DNA of 64,000 bases from positions 930,001 through 994,000 of the forward strand of contig NZ_JAJAQH010000006.1 in the NCBI RefSeq assembly GCF_020523625.1. Reading direction: 5' to 3'. Source of the DNA: Methylovorus menthalis (lineage in GTDB: Bacteria > Pseudomonadota > Gammaproteobacteria > Burkholderiales > Methylophilaceae). Made by a program: the position numbers and the translations under genes. Shown piece after piece: positions 45,974 to 55,229 of this stretch (positions within the stretch are counted from its first letter, which is position 1; each line of letters starts with the position of its first letter). The notes under the pieces were generated by a model. The model worked only from the letters and a program-made list of their open reading frames with translations. It searched no databases and was not told the origin of the DNA.

Positions 45974-46807
45974 ATGACGTATCCCTTGCCGACACTGGTA
46001 AATGGTCGGCCCGACGCATTGATATCGCCTGTAGACCGCGGCCTGGCTTATGGCGATGGCGTATTTCGAACCTTGCCTGTTATCCATGGCAAACCTCAGG
46101 TATGGGCTTTGCATTATGCCAAGCTTAGCGAAGACTGCTTCCGATTAAGCTTGTCTTGCCCCTCAGCCAGCATTCTGCTGGAGGATATTCAGCAGCTTTA
46201 TGCTGATCATGGAACTGGCGCTGCGAAAATCATCATCAGTCGTGGGGCAGGGGGGCGGGGCTATGCCATCAATCCCGAGATGCAATCCACCCGTATCGTC
46301 ATGCGTACCGCCATGCCGACTTACCCGGCACATTATGGGGAAGCTGGGGTTTATCTGACGCTGTGCAACTTGCGCTTGGCCCACCAGCCAAGACTGGCTG
46401 GCATAAAGCATCTCAATCGGCTTGAAAATGTACTGGCCCGCATGGAGTGGCAAGACCCAGATATTTTTGACGGTGTGCTCCTTGATCAGCAGGGGTTTGT
46501 GATCGAAGGCACCATGTCCAACGTTCTGCTTCGATTTGGCTCCCGCTTGTTGACGCCAGACTTGAGAAACTGTGGGGTAGCGGGCGTCACCCGTGATCGC
46601 ATTCTGCAATTGGCGCCTTCGCTAGGCATGCAAGCAGGGGTGGCGGACATTTCGCTGGATCAAATGGTGCAAGCGGATGAGATCATCATTTGCAACAGCC
46701 TGTTTGGTGCATGGCAAGTAACGCGCTTCAACGGAAAAATCTGGCAGCCTCAGCAACTGGCTGAGCAGTTAAGGTATTTATTGCAGGAACAACATGAAAT
46801 TGATTAG
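45974..46807 (+). CDS. pabC: aminodeoxychorismate lyase
   Basis: The 277-residue fold-type IV PLP enzyme contains DRGLAYGDGVFRTL near the start, KIIISRGAGGRGYAI, and GIKHLNRLENVLARMEW with the PLP Lys in GIKHLNRLE. EGTMSNVLLRFG and a C-terminal QADEIIICNSLFGAWQV follow. It releases pyruvate from 4-amino-4-deoxychorismate to give p-aminobenzoate for folate. The fabF-pabC-mltG-tmk-holB order is the proteobacterial standard. It overlaps mltG by 14 bases. Confidence 0.95.
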   Translation: MTYPLPTLVNGRPDALISPVDRGLAYGDGVFRTLPVIHGKPQVWALHYAKLSEDCFRLSLSCPSASILLEDIQQLYADHGTGAAKIIISRGAGGRGYAINPEMQSTRIVMRTAMPTYPAHYGEAGVYLTLCNLRLAHQPRLAGIKHLNRLENVLARMEWQDPDIFDGVLLDQQGFVIEGTMSNVLLRFGSRLLTPDLRNCGVAGVTRDRILQLAPSLGMQAGVADISLDQMVQADEIIICNSLFGAWQVTRFNGKIWQPQQLAEQLRYLLQEQHEID

Positions 46808-47798
46808 GACTTTACTGTTACTTGCATGCCTGGGGCTGCTGGCGGCAGGGGCATGGCTATATTTCTACAGCACGACGCCGTTGGAGGCCCGTACCACCAC
46901 AGAGGATGTCTCTTTGAAGGCGGGCAGCAGCTTGCGTAGCGTCGGGCTTCAACTGGTGCAGCAGGGCGTGCTGCAGGAGCCTTGGAGCTTTGAAGTGCTG
47001 GTGCGTCTTTTTGGCAAGGCGGGCGACATCAAGGCCGGAAATTATCAGATTGCGGCGGGTACCACGCCCTATCAATTGCTGGTTACCTTGACTAATGGCA
47101 ATACCACGCAGGCCAGCATTACCTTTATTGAGGGGTGGACCTTTCAGCAAATGCGGGCAGCGCTCAATGCCCATGAATCCGTGCGCCATATGACCATGGC
47201 ATTTACCGATCAGCAAATACTGGCTGAAGTTGGCGCCACCGAAGAGATTGCTGAAGGTTTATTCTTCCCGGATACCTACTACTTCACGCCGCAATCGAGT
47301 GACAAAGACATCCTCAAGCGGGCTTACACCACCATGCAGCAAAAGCTCGCCACCGCTTGGGTCGGGCGGGACGCGGGTTTACCTTATGCAACGCCATACC
47401 AGGCCTTGATCATGGCTTCTATTATTGAAAAGGAAACCGGTCGTGCTGTTGAACGTCCGCAAATTGCGGGCGTTTTTCTCAACCGCCTGCGCCTGGGCAT
47501 GCGCCTGCAAACCGACCCTACCGTTATTTATGGCGTTGGTGAGCGGTTTGATGGCAATCTGCGTAAAAAAGACTTGCTGCTGGATACCCCATACAATACC
47601 TATACACGGGCTGGTTTGCCCCCCACGCCGATTGCCATGCCAGGTCTGGGCGCGATTGAAGCTGCACTGCACCCCATGAAAACACGCGCATTGTATTTCG
47701 TCGGCAAGGGCGATGGCAGTCATGCATTTTCTTCCACTCTGGCGGAACACAACCGTGCGGTGGTGCAGTATCAATTGAGGCCCAATCGTGCGCGGTAA
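46794..47798 (+). CDS. mltG: endolytic murein transglycosylase MltG
   Basis: The 334-residue protein has an N-terminal membrane anchor (TLLLLACLGLLAAGAWLYFY), a LysM-like module (about residues 40-110) and the YceG catalytic domain. EGLFFPDTYYF, ASIIEKETG (catalytic Glu), RLRLGMRLQTDPTVIYG and NTYTRAGLPPTPIAMPG are seen. It cuts nascent glycan strands and so sets their length. It overlaps pabC and tmk, so the genes are translationally linked. Confidence 0.96.
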   Translation: MKLIRTLLLLACLGLLAAGAWLYFYSTTPLEARTTTEDVSLKAGSSLRSVGLQLVQQGVLQEPWSFEVLVRLFGKAGDIKAGNYQIAAGTTPYQLLVTLTNGNTTQASITFIEGWTFQQMRAALNAHESVRHMTMAFTDQQILAEVGATEEIAEGLFFPDTYYFTPQSSDKDILKRAYTTMQQKLATAWVGRDAGLPYATPYQALIMASIIEKETGRAVERPQIAGVFLNRLRLGMRLQTDPTVIYGVGERFDGNLRKKDLLLDTPYNTYTRAGLPPTPIAMPGLGAIEAALHPMKTRALYFVGKGDGSHAFSSTLAEHNRAVVQYQLRPNRAR

Positions 47799-48393
47799 AT
47801 TCATCACACTTGAAGGCATGGATGGTGCGGGCAAAAGCACGCATATCCCGGATATCCTGACGCAATTGCAGGCGCGCGGCGTGGAGGTGGTGTCCACGCG
47901 CGAGCCGGGCGGTACAGAGTTGGGCGAGCAGCTGCGTGAAGTCCTGCTGCATACCCCCATGGCGGCTGAAACTGAAAGCCTGCTCATGTTTGCCGCACGT
48001 CAGGAGCATCTGTCCACGGTCATCCTGCCTGCGTTGGAACGCGGTGCCTATGTCTTGTCCGACCGCTTTACCGACGCTTCATTTGCATACCAGCATGGTG
48101 GCAGAGGGCTGGCCGCCGAACGCATTGCCCAGCTCGAGCAATGGGTGCAACAAGGGTTGCAGCCTGACCTGACCTTGCTGTTTGATGTGCCAGTGGAAGT
48201 CAGCGTGCAAAGGCTGGCCGCGGCCCGCACGCCAGATAAGTTTGAACGCGAATCTGCTGATTTTTTCCGGCGTATTCGCAGCGCCTATCTGGCGCGTGCG
48301 CAGCAATTTCCACAACGCTTCCGGATCATTGATTCCAACCAGCCGCTGGATCAGGTCAAGCTGGCCGTCAGCGCGGCATTGAGCGGGTTATGA
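47788..48393 (+). CDS. tmk: thymidylate kinase
   Basis: The start is GTG at 47788 (201 residues), overlapping the mltG stop. FITLEGMDGAGKSTHI is the P-loop, STREPGGTELGEQLRE the DRX-type substrate region, and SDRFTDASFAYQHGGRGL the thymidylate site. It phosphorylates dTMP to dTDP. It overlaps holB by ATGA, as usual in this cluster. Confidence 0.97.
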   Translation: MRGKFITLEGMDGAGKSTHIPDILTQLQARGVEVVSTREPGGTELGEQLREVLLHTPMAAETESLLMFAARQEHLSTVILPALERGAYVLSDRFTDASFAYQHGGRGLAAERIAQLEQWVQQGLQPDLTLLFDVPVEVSVQRLAAARTPDKFERESADFFRRIRSAYLARAQQFPQRFRIIDSNQPLDQVKLAVSAALSGL

Positions 48394-49412
48394 GTCAGGA
48401 ATCCACGATCTTTCCCTGGCAACAGGCGGTGTGGGCGGGCTTGATCGCCCAGAAGAAAACCCTGCCACATGCCATGCTGCTGCGTGGCCCTGCAGGCATA
48501 GGCAAGCTTCAGTTCGCGCAAGCACTGAGCAAGGCCTTGCTGTGCCAGCAGCCGCAAGCAGATGGTCATGCCTGTGGCGTTTGTGCGAGTTGTGGATGGT
48601 TTGCCCAAGGCAGCCACCCGGATTTTCGTCTGCTGGCGCCCGAGCAGGATCAAGCTGATGAGGACTCATCAGCGCCTGCCAAGACCACCTCAAAAAAAAC
48701 ACAGATATCCGTCGCACAGGTACGCGAGCTGGGTGGGTTCCTTGAATTATCCAGCCATCACAACGATGGCGTGCGCATCGCGCTGATATGTCCTGCTGAG
48801 GGGCTGAATATAGCCTCTGCCAATGCCTTGCTGAAAATGCTGGAAGAGCCGCCACCGGGCGTTGTATTCCTGTTGGTGGCCCATCAGCCCCAACGTTTGC
48901 TGCCGACCATTACCAGCCGCTGTCGCAAGGTCGATATGCCCGTGCCGGACATGCAGGGCGCTCTTGCTTGGCTAGGCGGGCAGGGCGTAGAGCAAGCAGT
49001 GGTCAGATTGGCATACGCGGGTGGTTCGCCGATGGTGGCACGTGATCAGGCCGAAGGCAGCAAGCCGCTGGAGTTGATACTGAATCAACTGGCCCGCGGG
49101 GCTGGTGCCGATGCTTACTCTCTGGTAACCATGCTTAATGCCCTGGGAATGGCGGAAGCCATGCGGGTATTGCAAAAATGGCTTTATGACTTGCTTGCCT
49201 GCCGGTTTGCTGTGCAGGCGCGATACCACATCCTGCACAATGCCGCTTTGCAAGGCTTGGCCAAAAGCGTAGACTTGGCTCAAATGCTTGAATTACAGCG
49301 TAAACTTGACGATGCCTACCGCAGTGCGACGCATCCATTGAACAATGAGCTGCAACTGGAAAGCCTGATGTTGCAGTATGTGCAGTTATTTTCCGTCAAA
49401 ACCAGAACATGA
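48390..49412 (+). CDS. holB: DNA polymerase III subunit delta'
   Basis: The 340-residue AAA+ clamp-loader subunit has LPHAMLLRGPAGIGKLQFAQ (degenerate P-loop), a zinc module CGVCASCGWFAQGSHPDF, and VRIALICPAEGLNIASANAL. KMLEEPPPGVVFLLVAHQPQ and the sensor TITSRCRKVDMP follow. The C-terminal collar part is less conserved. It holds the clamp loader together with delta and tau/gamma. It sits between tmk and a PilZ gene, overlapping both. Confidence 0.93.
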   Translation: MSQESTIFPWQQAVWAGLIAQKKTLPHAMLLRGPAGIGKLQFAQALSKALLCQQPQADGHACGVCASCGWFAQGSHPDFRLLAPEQDQADEDSSAPAKTTSKKTQISVAQVRELGGFLELSSHHNDGVRIALICPAEGLNIASANALLKMLEEPPPGVVFLLVAHQPQRLLPTITSRCRKVDMPVPDMQGALAWLGGQGVEQAVVRLAYAGGSPMVARDQAEGSKPLELILNQLARGAGADAYSLVTMLNALGMAEAMRVLQKWLYDLLACRFAVQARYHILHNAALQGLAKSVDLAQMLELQRKLDDAYRSATHPLNNELQLESLMLQYVQLFSVKTRT

Positions 49413-49789
49413 GTACTAGCGCGCTCCCTAATGACCCCTTGATCAGCTCCCCCGCCAAGCCCGGGGTGTTGTCACTGGCTATAAAGGAAAAGGCAGCGCT
49501 CTACGCCTCGTATATGCCGTTCATCAAAGGCGGTGGCTTGTTCATTCCCACCAATAAACCTTATCGTATCGGGGATGAAGTCTTCATGCTGCTCAGCCTG
49601 CTGGATGATCCGATCAAGCTGAAAGTCGTGGGCCATGTGGTATGGATTACACCCGTGACACAAGGTAGCCGCCCGCAAGGAATTGGTGTCCGTTTTAGTG
49701 AAAAAGACGGCGGCATTGAGGTCAAGAACAAGATTGAAGGGTTACTGGGTGGTGCCATGAAATCCCCGCGGCCCACTTACACCATGTAG
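49409..49789 (+). CDS. pilZ: PilZ domain protein (type IV pilus-type)
   Basis: The 126-residue protein is a stand-alone PilZ domain: YMPFIKGGGLFIPTNKPYRI, GDEVFMLLSLLDDPIKLKVV, GHVVWITPVTQGSRPQGIGV, RFSEKD. The N-terminal RxxxR c-di-GMP motif is missing, as in the PilZ proteins next to holB that act in type IV pilus assembly (PilZ-PilB contact) rather than as c-di-GMP sensors. It overlaps holB by ATGA, the usual tmk-holB-pilZ-tatD context. Confidence 0.88.
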   Translation: MSTSALPNDPLISSPAKPGVLSLAIKEKAALYASYMPFIKGGGLFIPTNKPYRIGDEVFMLLSLLDDPIKLKVVGHVVWITPVTQGSRPQGIGVRFSEKDGGIEVKNKIEGLLGGAMKSPRPTYTM

Positions 49790-49905
49790 GTTGATGCCAG
49801 GTGAAGTGAAACCATATTCACCCTCAACGTATTCGTTTTATGTCGCAGCTTGTCCTGCGTATTGTTGTTAACCCGGCATGTTTGCCGTTATTGTGAATAA
49901 TCTCC

Positions 49906-50682
49906 ATGCTTGTCGACTCCCACTGCCATATCAATTTTCCTGACCTTGCCCGCAATATGCCCGCGCTGCGTGCCGCGATGGCTGAAAATGCAGTTGGCCA
50001 TGCCCTGTGTGTTTCCGTCACCTTGAAAGATTTCCCCGCCGTGCTGGCAGTGGCAGAAGCCCATGACAACATCTTCGCATCGGTCGGCGTGCACCCAGAC
50101 TATGAAGATGAGCCATTTTTCACTGCAGAAGATCTGGTCAGGCTGGCGCAGCACCCCAAGGTGATTGCCATCGGCGAGACCGGGCTGGATTACTTTCGCC
50201 TCACTGGCGATCTTGAGTGGCAGCGGGAACGCTTCCGCACCCATATCCGCGCGGCCATCGCCGCGGATCGGCCCTTGATCATCCATACGCGATCTGCGGC
50301 TGAAGACACCATACGCATCATGCGGGAAGAGGGCGCTGAGCGTATCGGCGGCGTCATGCATTGCTTTACTGAAAGCCAGGAAGTGGCTGAGCAGGCGATG
50401 GCGCTCGGCTTTTATATTTCTTTCTCCGGTATCGTGACTTTCAAGAACGCTGGCGCGCTGAAAGAAGTGGCGCGTCAAATCCCACTTGATCGTGTGCTGG
50501 TCGAGACGGACTCGCCTTACCTCGCCCCCATTCCGTTTCGTGGCAAAACCAATCAGCCTGCCTATGTGAAGCATGTGGCAGAAGAGGTGGCACATCTGCG
50601 TGGCATCTCGCTGGATGAACTCTCCGAGGCAACCACCCGTAATTTCTTCACCCTGTTCAGGCAGGCGCGTCCATGCAGCTGA
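49906..50682 (+). CDS. tatD: TatD family metal-dependent hydrolase
   Basis: The 258-residue TIM-barrel protein has MLVDSHCHINFPDL (metal His pair), AIGETGLDYFRL (Glu), IHTRSAAEDT, GGVMHCFTES and ETDSPYLAPIPFRGKTNQPA (Asp). TatD proteins are DNA exonucleases or deoxyribonucleases; the YcfH subgroup in this position is the best match. A 116-base gap precedes it. It overlaps the next gene by 10 bases. Confidence 0.92.
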   Translation: MLVDSHCHINFPDLARNMPALRAAMAENAVGHALCVSVTLKDFPAVLAVAEAHDNIFASVGVHPDYEDEPFFTAEDLVRLAQHPKVIAIGETGLDYFRLTGDLEWQRERFRTHIRAAIAADRPLIIHTRSAAEDTIRIMREEGAERIGGVMHCFTESQEVAEQAMALGFYISFSGIVTFKNAGALKEVARQIPLDRVLVETDSPYLAPIPFRGKTNQPAYVKHVAEEVAHLRGISLDELSEATTRNFFTLFRQARPCS

Positions 50683-51437
50683 CCATGCTGGGTGTAGGCT
50701 CCAGCGCCGGCACGCCGGTAGTGGGCTGCCAATGTGCGACCTGCCGCTCAAGTGATGTGCGCAACAAGCGCACTCGCTGCTCCTCGGCTATTACCTTTCC
50801 TGCAAGTGAAGTGGTGCTGATTGATACCGGGCCGGACCTGCGTTTCCAGGCGCTACGAGAAGGCCTCAATCGCGTGGATGCGGTGCTCTATACGCATACG
50901 CATGCGGATCACTTGCACGGCATTGATGATCTGCGTGCGTTCTGCCAGATACAACGAAAACAAATTCCGCTCTACGCCAAAGCAGATGCTCTGACGCATA
51001 TCGCCGACAAGTTTGGCTATACCATCCGCGAGCCGAGTGATTTCTGGGATTTGCCCGTACTGGGGCTCAATGAAGTAAAAGCACCATTTCAACTCTTCGG
51101 TCAGACCGTGACACCGATTCCAGTTAAGCATGGCTATAGCGATATCCTGGGCTTTCGCATCGGTAATCTGGCCTACCTGACCGATGTATCCGAAATCCCG
51201 GAAACCTCGCTTGCCTTGCTACAGGGGCTGGAATTTCTTCTGCTCGATTGCCTGCGTTACAAGCCGCACTACACGCATATCAACCTGGAACAAAGCCTCG
51301 AATATGCCGCCAGAATTGCGGCGGGCAATACCTATCTGATCCACATGACACACGAAATGGAATATACAGCGGTGACTGCTCTGCTGCCGCCGAATGTGCA
51401 TGTCGGCTATGACGGTTTGCAATTACAATTTGAATGA
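50673..51437 (+). CDS. metallo-beta-lactamase fold hydrolase (PhnP-like)
   Basis: The 254-residue protein begins MQLTMLGVGSSAGTPVVGCQ and has CQCATCRSSDVRNKRTRCSS, a Cys-rich zinc-binding insert. YTHTHADHLHGIDDLR is the HxHxDH metal site, and VKHGYSDILGFRIGNLAYLT and IHMTHEME complete the fold. It resembles PhnP-type phosphodiesterases (tRNase Z superfamily), which cleave cyclic phosphates. No phosphonate genes are nearby, so the substrate is open. It overlaps tatD, so the two are co-expressed. Confidence 0.85.
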   Translation: MQLTMLGVGSSAGTPVVGCQCATCRSSDVRNKRTRCSSAITFPASEVVLIDTGPDLRFQALREGLNRVDAVLYTHTHADHLHGIDDLRAFCQIQRKQIPLYAKADALTHIADKFGYTIREPSDFWDLPVLGLNEVKAPFQLFGQTVTPIPVKHGYSDILGFRIGNLAYLTDVSEIPETSLALLQGLEFLLLDCLRYKPHYTHINLEQSLEYAARIAAGNTYLIHMTHEMEYTAVTALLPPNVHVGYDGLQLQFE

Positions 51438-51517
51438 ACATGTAGTGAAACTATCCTGCTGCATGTGCTGCCTAAAAGTGCGATAATCGCCCCCTCAAAC
51501 GTGTATCGGAACTCACT

Positions 51518-51931
51518 ATGCAACTGAATACCATGCAATTGAACAAGACTTTTTCTGCCTCTGTGCTGCTGGCTGCGTTACTTGCCGTGGCTGCATTGCC
51601 TGCCATGGCTGCTGACACCGCGCCTGCCAAGGCAGCTACTGCAAAAAAAGGTAATTATTCAGAAACCGATTTCTTGCGTGCATTCAGCGGCAAGTCTCGC
51701 CAAGTGGTGACAGAGCGCCTGGGCAAGCCCGTGAAAAAAGAACAATCCGTCATGCCATCCAACGCCGGTGGCGTTGTGGGCAAGCAGCTCGATACCTCTA
51801 AGCCGGTTAATGTGGAAATGTGGTACTACAACAACCTGGTGGAATACTCCCCTAAAAAGACCTACAAGGTCACCGAGCTTACGTTCGTGAATGACCGTTG
51901 CATGAACATCGCTTTCTTCAACAATCGTTGA
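51518..51931 (+). CDS. secreted SmpA/BamE-like small protein
   Basis: The 137-residue product has an N-terminal signal sequence (FSASVLLAALLAVAALPAMA, cleaved before ADTAP); either MQLNT or the sixth-codon Met could start it. After an Ala/Lys linker the C-terminal part (NYSETDFLRAFSGKSRQVVT, ERLGKPVKKEQS, VEMWYYNNLV, VTELTFVNDRCM) resembles the SmpA/OmlA (BamE) fold. The lipobox Cys is absent, so it would be periplasmic. Function unknown. It is monocistronic with a strong terminator. Confidence 0.7.
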   Translation: MQLNTMQLNKTFSASVLLAALLAVAALPAMAADTAPAKAATAKKGNYSETDFLRAFSGKSRQVVTERLGKPVKKEQSVMPSNAGGVVGKQLDTSKPVNVEMWYYNNLVEYSPKKTYKVTELTFVNDRCMNIAFFNNR

Positions 51932-51947
51932 TTTTTGCATGTTCAAC

Positions 51948-51975
51948 AAAAAGGCTGCTTTGAGCAGCCTTTTTT
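51948..51975. terminator. bidirectional rho-independent terminator
   Basis: AAAAAGGCTGCT and AGCAGCCTTTTT enclose TTG (51948-51974). A-tract and T-tract on the two sides let it serve both the BamE-like gene and the convergent lysR-type gene. Confidence 0.88.
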
Positions 51976-51994
51976 ATTGGGCCTTGAAAAGGCA

Positions 51995-52912
51995 TTACAG
52001 CGTGGTCGGGAATACCAACTCATTGGCCAGCTGCTCTGCCAGGTAATCAAACACAATACGTACCCGAGGAGCGACCGGCCCACGTTGCGGTCGGTAGACA
52101 TACAAGGTCCAGGGTTCGACGGTATAGTCCTCCAGCAGGGGGATCAAACGTCCCTCGCGTATGTATGGAATCGCCATACAACTCCCAATCTGGCCTATGC
52201 CTATCCCATCCAGCACTGCCTGTATTTCCAGTTGTGAGTCATTGGTCAGCAACACCTGGTTATTGATCTGTAACTGCTGGCCTCGCGCAAACATCCATGG
52301 CCAGGCCCGGCCACTGCTGGGGGCAATGAGCCCCGTGGTGGGCATATGGAGCAAATCCTGCGGCGTTAATGGTTTGCCTATGCGTTTAATCAGCGCCGGG
52401 GATGCCACATTCCAAAAGGCCACCAGGCTTGCCGCTTTGGCAATAAACCCATTGTCTTTAAGCGTGGCACCCACCCGTATGCCGATGTCGATCTGCTCAT
52501 CAATGACGTCCGCAATATTGTCTGACAAACGAATATCAAACTGAATGCCGGGATAAGAGGATGAGAGGTCACGCAATAAAGGGAGTATGAAGGTGCGCCC
52601 TATACCCATGGGCACCGTGATGCGCACCAGCCCGCCAAATTCACTAGGTTTGCTGCCAGCGCCGGGAGTAAACAGATTATCGACATCGGCTAGCGCTTTT
52701 CTGGCTTCAAGAGCAAAGCCACGACCGAACTCGGTGATGCGGATTTGCCGCGTATTGCGGTGGAATAGCAGCTCGCCCAGAGCATACTCAAGATCCTTGA
52801 TCGCGCGTGTTACCGCTTGCGGCGATATTCCCAGTCGCAAGGCAGCTTCCTTGAAACTGCTGGCATCCGCAGCGCCACAAAATATCCGCATCATTTCCAG
52901 TTTGTTCGACAT
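51995..52912 (-). CDS. LysR family transcriptional regulator
   Basis: I chose the ATG at 52912 (305 residues), with AGGA about nine bases upstream. The N-terminal winged helix-turn-helix is clear (MSNKLEMMRIFCGAADASSF, LGISPQAVTRAIKDLEYALG, LLFHRNTRQIRITEFG). The C-terminal periplasmic-binding-protein-like effector domain follows (VRITVPMGIGRTFILPLL, DIGIRVGATLKDNGFIAKA). It is divergent from xdhC-mocA-iorAB, so it probably regulates that molybdenum hydroxylase set. The inducer is unknown. A fitting operator lies 32 bases upstream of its start. Confidence 0.92.
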   Translation of the reverse strand: MSNKLEMMRIFCGAADASSFKEAALRLGISPQAVTRAIKDLEYALGELLFHRNTRQIRITEFGRGFALEARKALADVDNLFTPGAGSKPSEFGGLVRITVPMGIGRTFILPLLRDLSSSYPGIQFDIRLSDNIADVIDEQIDIGIRVGATLKDNGFIAKAASLVAFWNVASPALIKRIGKPLTPQDLLHMPTTGLIAPSSGRAWPWMFARGQQLQINNQVLLTNDSQLEIQAVLDGIGIGQIGSCMAIPYIREGRLIPLLEDYTVEPWTLYVYRPQRGPVAPRVRIVFDYLAEQLANELVFPTTL

Positions 52913-52943
52913 GCGTGAATTCCTGATGGTAATGCTTGGCATT

Positions 52944-52960
52944 ATTCCACAATATGGAAT
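52944..52960. promoter_or_regulatory. LysR-type operator (T-N11-A palindrome)
   Basis: ATTCCA-CAATA-TGGAAT is a perfect 17-base palindrome containing a T-N11-A LysR box. It lies between the lysR-type gene and xdhC, 32 bases from the regulator start, which suits autoregulation and divergent activation. Confidence 0.6.
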
Positions 52961-53076
52961 TCTAAAATCATGACTGTGTCATTTATCCTGAAGTCCCAAG
53001 CAGGCATAATGAAATTCTTACACGCAAGTTCGTTGTATATCTTGTCTTCACACCTATGCCATTAGCGGGGAGCGCC

Positions 53077-54081
53077 ATGGATAGCGTCGATTTTTCAGTA
53101 TTCACCACGGCCCTTGAGTGGGCTCGACAAAAGCAGCCATTGTGGCTCATGACCGTGGTTGAAACTTTTGGCTCCAGCCCAAGGCCCATAGGGGCCATGC
53201 TGGTTTTACGCGCGGATGGCCTGGTGGTCGGCTCAGTTTCCGGTGGCTGTATCGAAGACGATCTCGCCGATAAGGCGCGCCTCGGTCAACTTTCTCAACA
53301 TCAGGCAGAAGTGCTCACCTATGGCGTAACGACTGAAGAGGCGCGCCGTTTTGGCTTGCCCTGCGGTGGTGTGCTCAGAGTACTTGCCGAGCCCATACGT
53401 GATGATCGCTGGTTGCAGCAAGTCCAGAGCCTGGTGGCTGAGCATCGTCTGGTATCCCGCACCTTGGCGCTGGATACCCTGAATGTGGTGGTGAGCGATG
53501 CCGCCCCTGATAGCCGGTTGCAGCTCAATACTACCCACTTGACCACGGTGCACGGCCCCCGCTGGCGCATGCTGATCATTGGCGCCGGGCAAACCTCGGT
53601 CTATCTCGCACAAATGGCGCAAGCGCTGGATTACGAAGTGATTGTGTGTGATCCGCGAGAAGAATTCAGGCAGACGTGGGCGGTGCCGGGTACGCACATC
53701 ATTGGCGATATGCCGGACGATGCCATTTTGACGCAGCAAGTGGATAGCCGTACCGCCGTGATTGCGCTGACCCATGATCCCAAGCTGGATGACATGGCCT
53801 TGCTGGAAGCATTGAAGTCGCCGGCATTTTACGTGGGGGCGCTAGGTTCGCACCGCACCAACCAGCAACGCCGCGAGCGTCTGGCTTTGTTTGATCTCAC
53901 ACCTGAAGAAATTGACCGTCTGCATGGGCCGGTGGGTCTCAGCATAGGCAGCCGCACACCGCCGGAGATCGCCGTCGCGATAGTGGCCCACCTGGTGTCC
54001 GTTCGTAATCATCCCCAATTCAATGCCGCGTCGTTTGAACAGGCAGCGCTCAAGCAGCATGCCCCAAATCAGCATGCATAA
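53077..54081 (+). CDS. xdhC: XdhC family molybdenum cofactor insertion protein
   Basis: I chose the ATG at 53077 (334 residues), just after GGGGAG; the frame also has an ATG at 53056 without a ribosome site. The N-terminal XdhC/CoxI module has VETFGSSPRPIGAMLVL, VSGGCIEDDLAD and CGGVLRVLAEP. The C-terminal Rossmann module has IGAGQTSVYLAQMAQAL, DPREEF, ALTHDPKLDDMALLEAL and GALGSHRTNQQRRERL. XdhC binds Moco, oversees its sulfuration and delivers it to xanthine-oxidase-family enzymes such as the one encoded downstream. It overlaps the next gene. Confidence 0.92.
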   Translation: MDSVDFSVFTTALEWARQKQPLWLMTVVETFGSSPRPIGAMLVLRADGLVVGSVSGGCIEDDLADKARLGQLSQHQAEVLTYGVTTEEARRFGLPCGGVLRVLAEPIRDDRWLQQVQSLVAEHRLVSRTLALDTLNVVVSDAAPDSRLQLNTTHLTTVHGPRWRMLIIGAGQTSVYLAQMAQALDYEVIVCDPREEFRQTWAVPGTHIIGDMPDDAILTQQVDSRTAVIALTHDPKLDDMALLEALKSPAFYVGALGSHRTNQQRRERLALFDLTPEEIDRLHGPVGLSIGSRTPPEIAVAIVAHLVSVRNHPQFNAASFEQAALKQHAPNQHA

Positions 54082-54691
54082 AATCAGCGCGATTGTGTTG
54101 GCCGCTGGCATGTCCTCCCGGTTTGGCGGACCCAAGCTGATGCAGCCGCTGACTGGTGAAGGTGACTCCATGTGCTTGCTTTCACATGCTTTGCAGCCAT
54201 GGCTGGCCAGCTTCTCCAGAGTCCATGTGGTGGTTCCCACCGAGCATATGGCCTTGCAGGCACAGGTCGAGGATGAGCTTGATATAGCCGATCACATTGA
54301 CTGGCTGGCATGCGATCAGTCAGCTTTAGGCATGGGGCATAGTCTGGCTTTTGGCGTGGCGCAAACTCAGCATGCCAGAGGTTGGCTAATCGGCCTGGGA
54401 GATATGCCGGACATACAAGCCAGCACCTTGCAATTACTGGCAGCCAGCCTTGCCAGTGGCAACGCCATGGTCGCGCCTGCGTATGCCGGCAAGCGTGGAC
54501 ACCCCGTCGGGTTTGCTGCGCAGTTCCGCCAGTCGTTAATGGCGTGCATGGGTGATCAGGGCGCCAGAAAGATTTTGCAGGGCCATGCGGACCAACTGGT
54601 GACGCTTGATGTCGACGACAGCGGCGTGCTGTTTGATATTGATACCGTGGCTGACTGGCAGCGGCGCATGCTGGCTGTTGCCTCTCCGTAG
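54059..54691 (+). CDS. mocA: MocA-like molybdenum cofactor nucleotidyltransferase
   Basis: The start is either the ATG at 54059 or at 54074, both inside the end of xdhC; 54059 gives 210 residues. ISAIVLAAGMSSRFGGPKLM is the nucleotide-binding signature, followed by LACDQSALGMGHSLAFGV, LIGLGDMPDI (metal Asp) and KRGHPVGFAAQFRQSLMAC. It matches MocA, which turns Mo-molybdopterin into its cytosine dinucleotide form, the cofactor of many IorAB/XdhC-served hydroxylases. The neighbours support that reading. Confidence 0.85.
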   Translation: MPQISMHKISAIVLAAGMSSRFGGPKLMQPLTGEGDSMCLLSHALQPWLASFSRVHVVVPTEHMALQAQVEDELDIADHIDWLACDQSALGMGHSLAFGVAQTQHARGWLIGLGDMPDIQASTLQLLAASLASGNAMVAPAYAGKRGHPVGFAAQFRQSLMACMGDQGARKILQGHADQLVTLDVDDSGVLFDIDTVADWQRRMLAVASP

Positions 54692-54757
54692 TATTTGCCC
54701 AGAACAGATGTTTAATTTTCCCGCTTTGATTTTTAACTTTAACAAGATGAGGTAACC

Positions 54758-55228
54758 ATGATCACCTTGAATGTAAACGGCGACCAGCACGATCTGGACG
54801 TGACCGATGACACCCCCATTCTCTGGGCTTTGCGCGATGTAGTCGGCCTGACTGGCACCAAGTTCGGGTGTGGCATGTCGCTTTGCGGTGCCTGTACCGT
54901 GCATCTCGATGGCAAACCCATACGCTCATGCGTAACGCCGTTATCTGCAGCCAGTGGCAAGGAAATCACCACGATTGAAGGCATAGGCGCCAGTGAACTT
55001 GGCAAACGCGTGCAGGATGCCTGGATTGAACAGGAAGTGGTGCAATGCGGCTACTGCCAGTCCGGCCAGATCATGTCCGCCGTTGCCTTGCTGAAGGAAA
55101 ACGCGGCACCATCTGATCAGGACATCGACAATGCCATGTCCGGCAATATCTGCCGCTGCGCCACCTATGCTCGCATTCGTTCTGCCATCAAGCTGGCTGC
55201 TGGCCAGCCTGCCGCCAAGGAGGCGTAA
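54758..55228 (+). CDS. iorA: (2Fe-2S)-binding small subunit of molybdenum hydroxylase (IorA-like)
   Basis: The 156-residue protein has an N-terminal ferredoxin domain with Cys38, Cys43, Cys46 and Cys58 ([18 protein letters not shown]) for one cluster. A C-terminal helical domain has Cys97, Cys100, Cys132 and Cys134 ([22 protein letters not shown]) for the second. It passes electrons from the molybdenum site of the large subunit. It has no signal peptide and would travel with the Tat-exported partner. The stop is one base before the iorB ATG. Confidence 0.94.
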   Translation: MITLNVNGDQHDLDVTDDTPILWALRDVVGLTGTKFGCGMSLCGACTVHLDGKPIRSCVTPLSAASGKEITTIEGIGASELGKRVQDAWIEQEVVQCGYCQSGQIMSAVALLKENAAPSDQDIDNAMSGNICRCATYARIRSAIKLAAGQPAAKEA

Positions 55229-55229
55229 C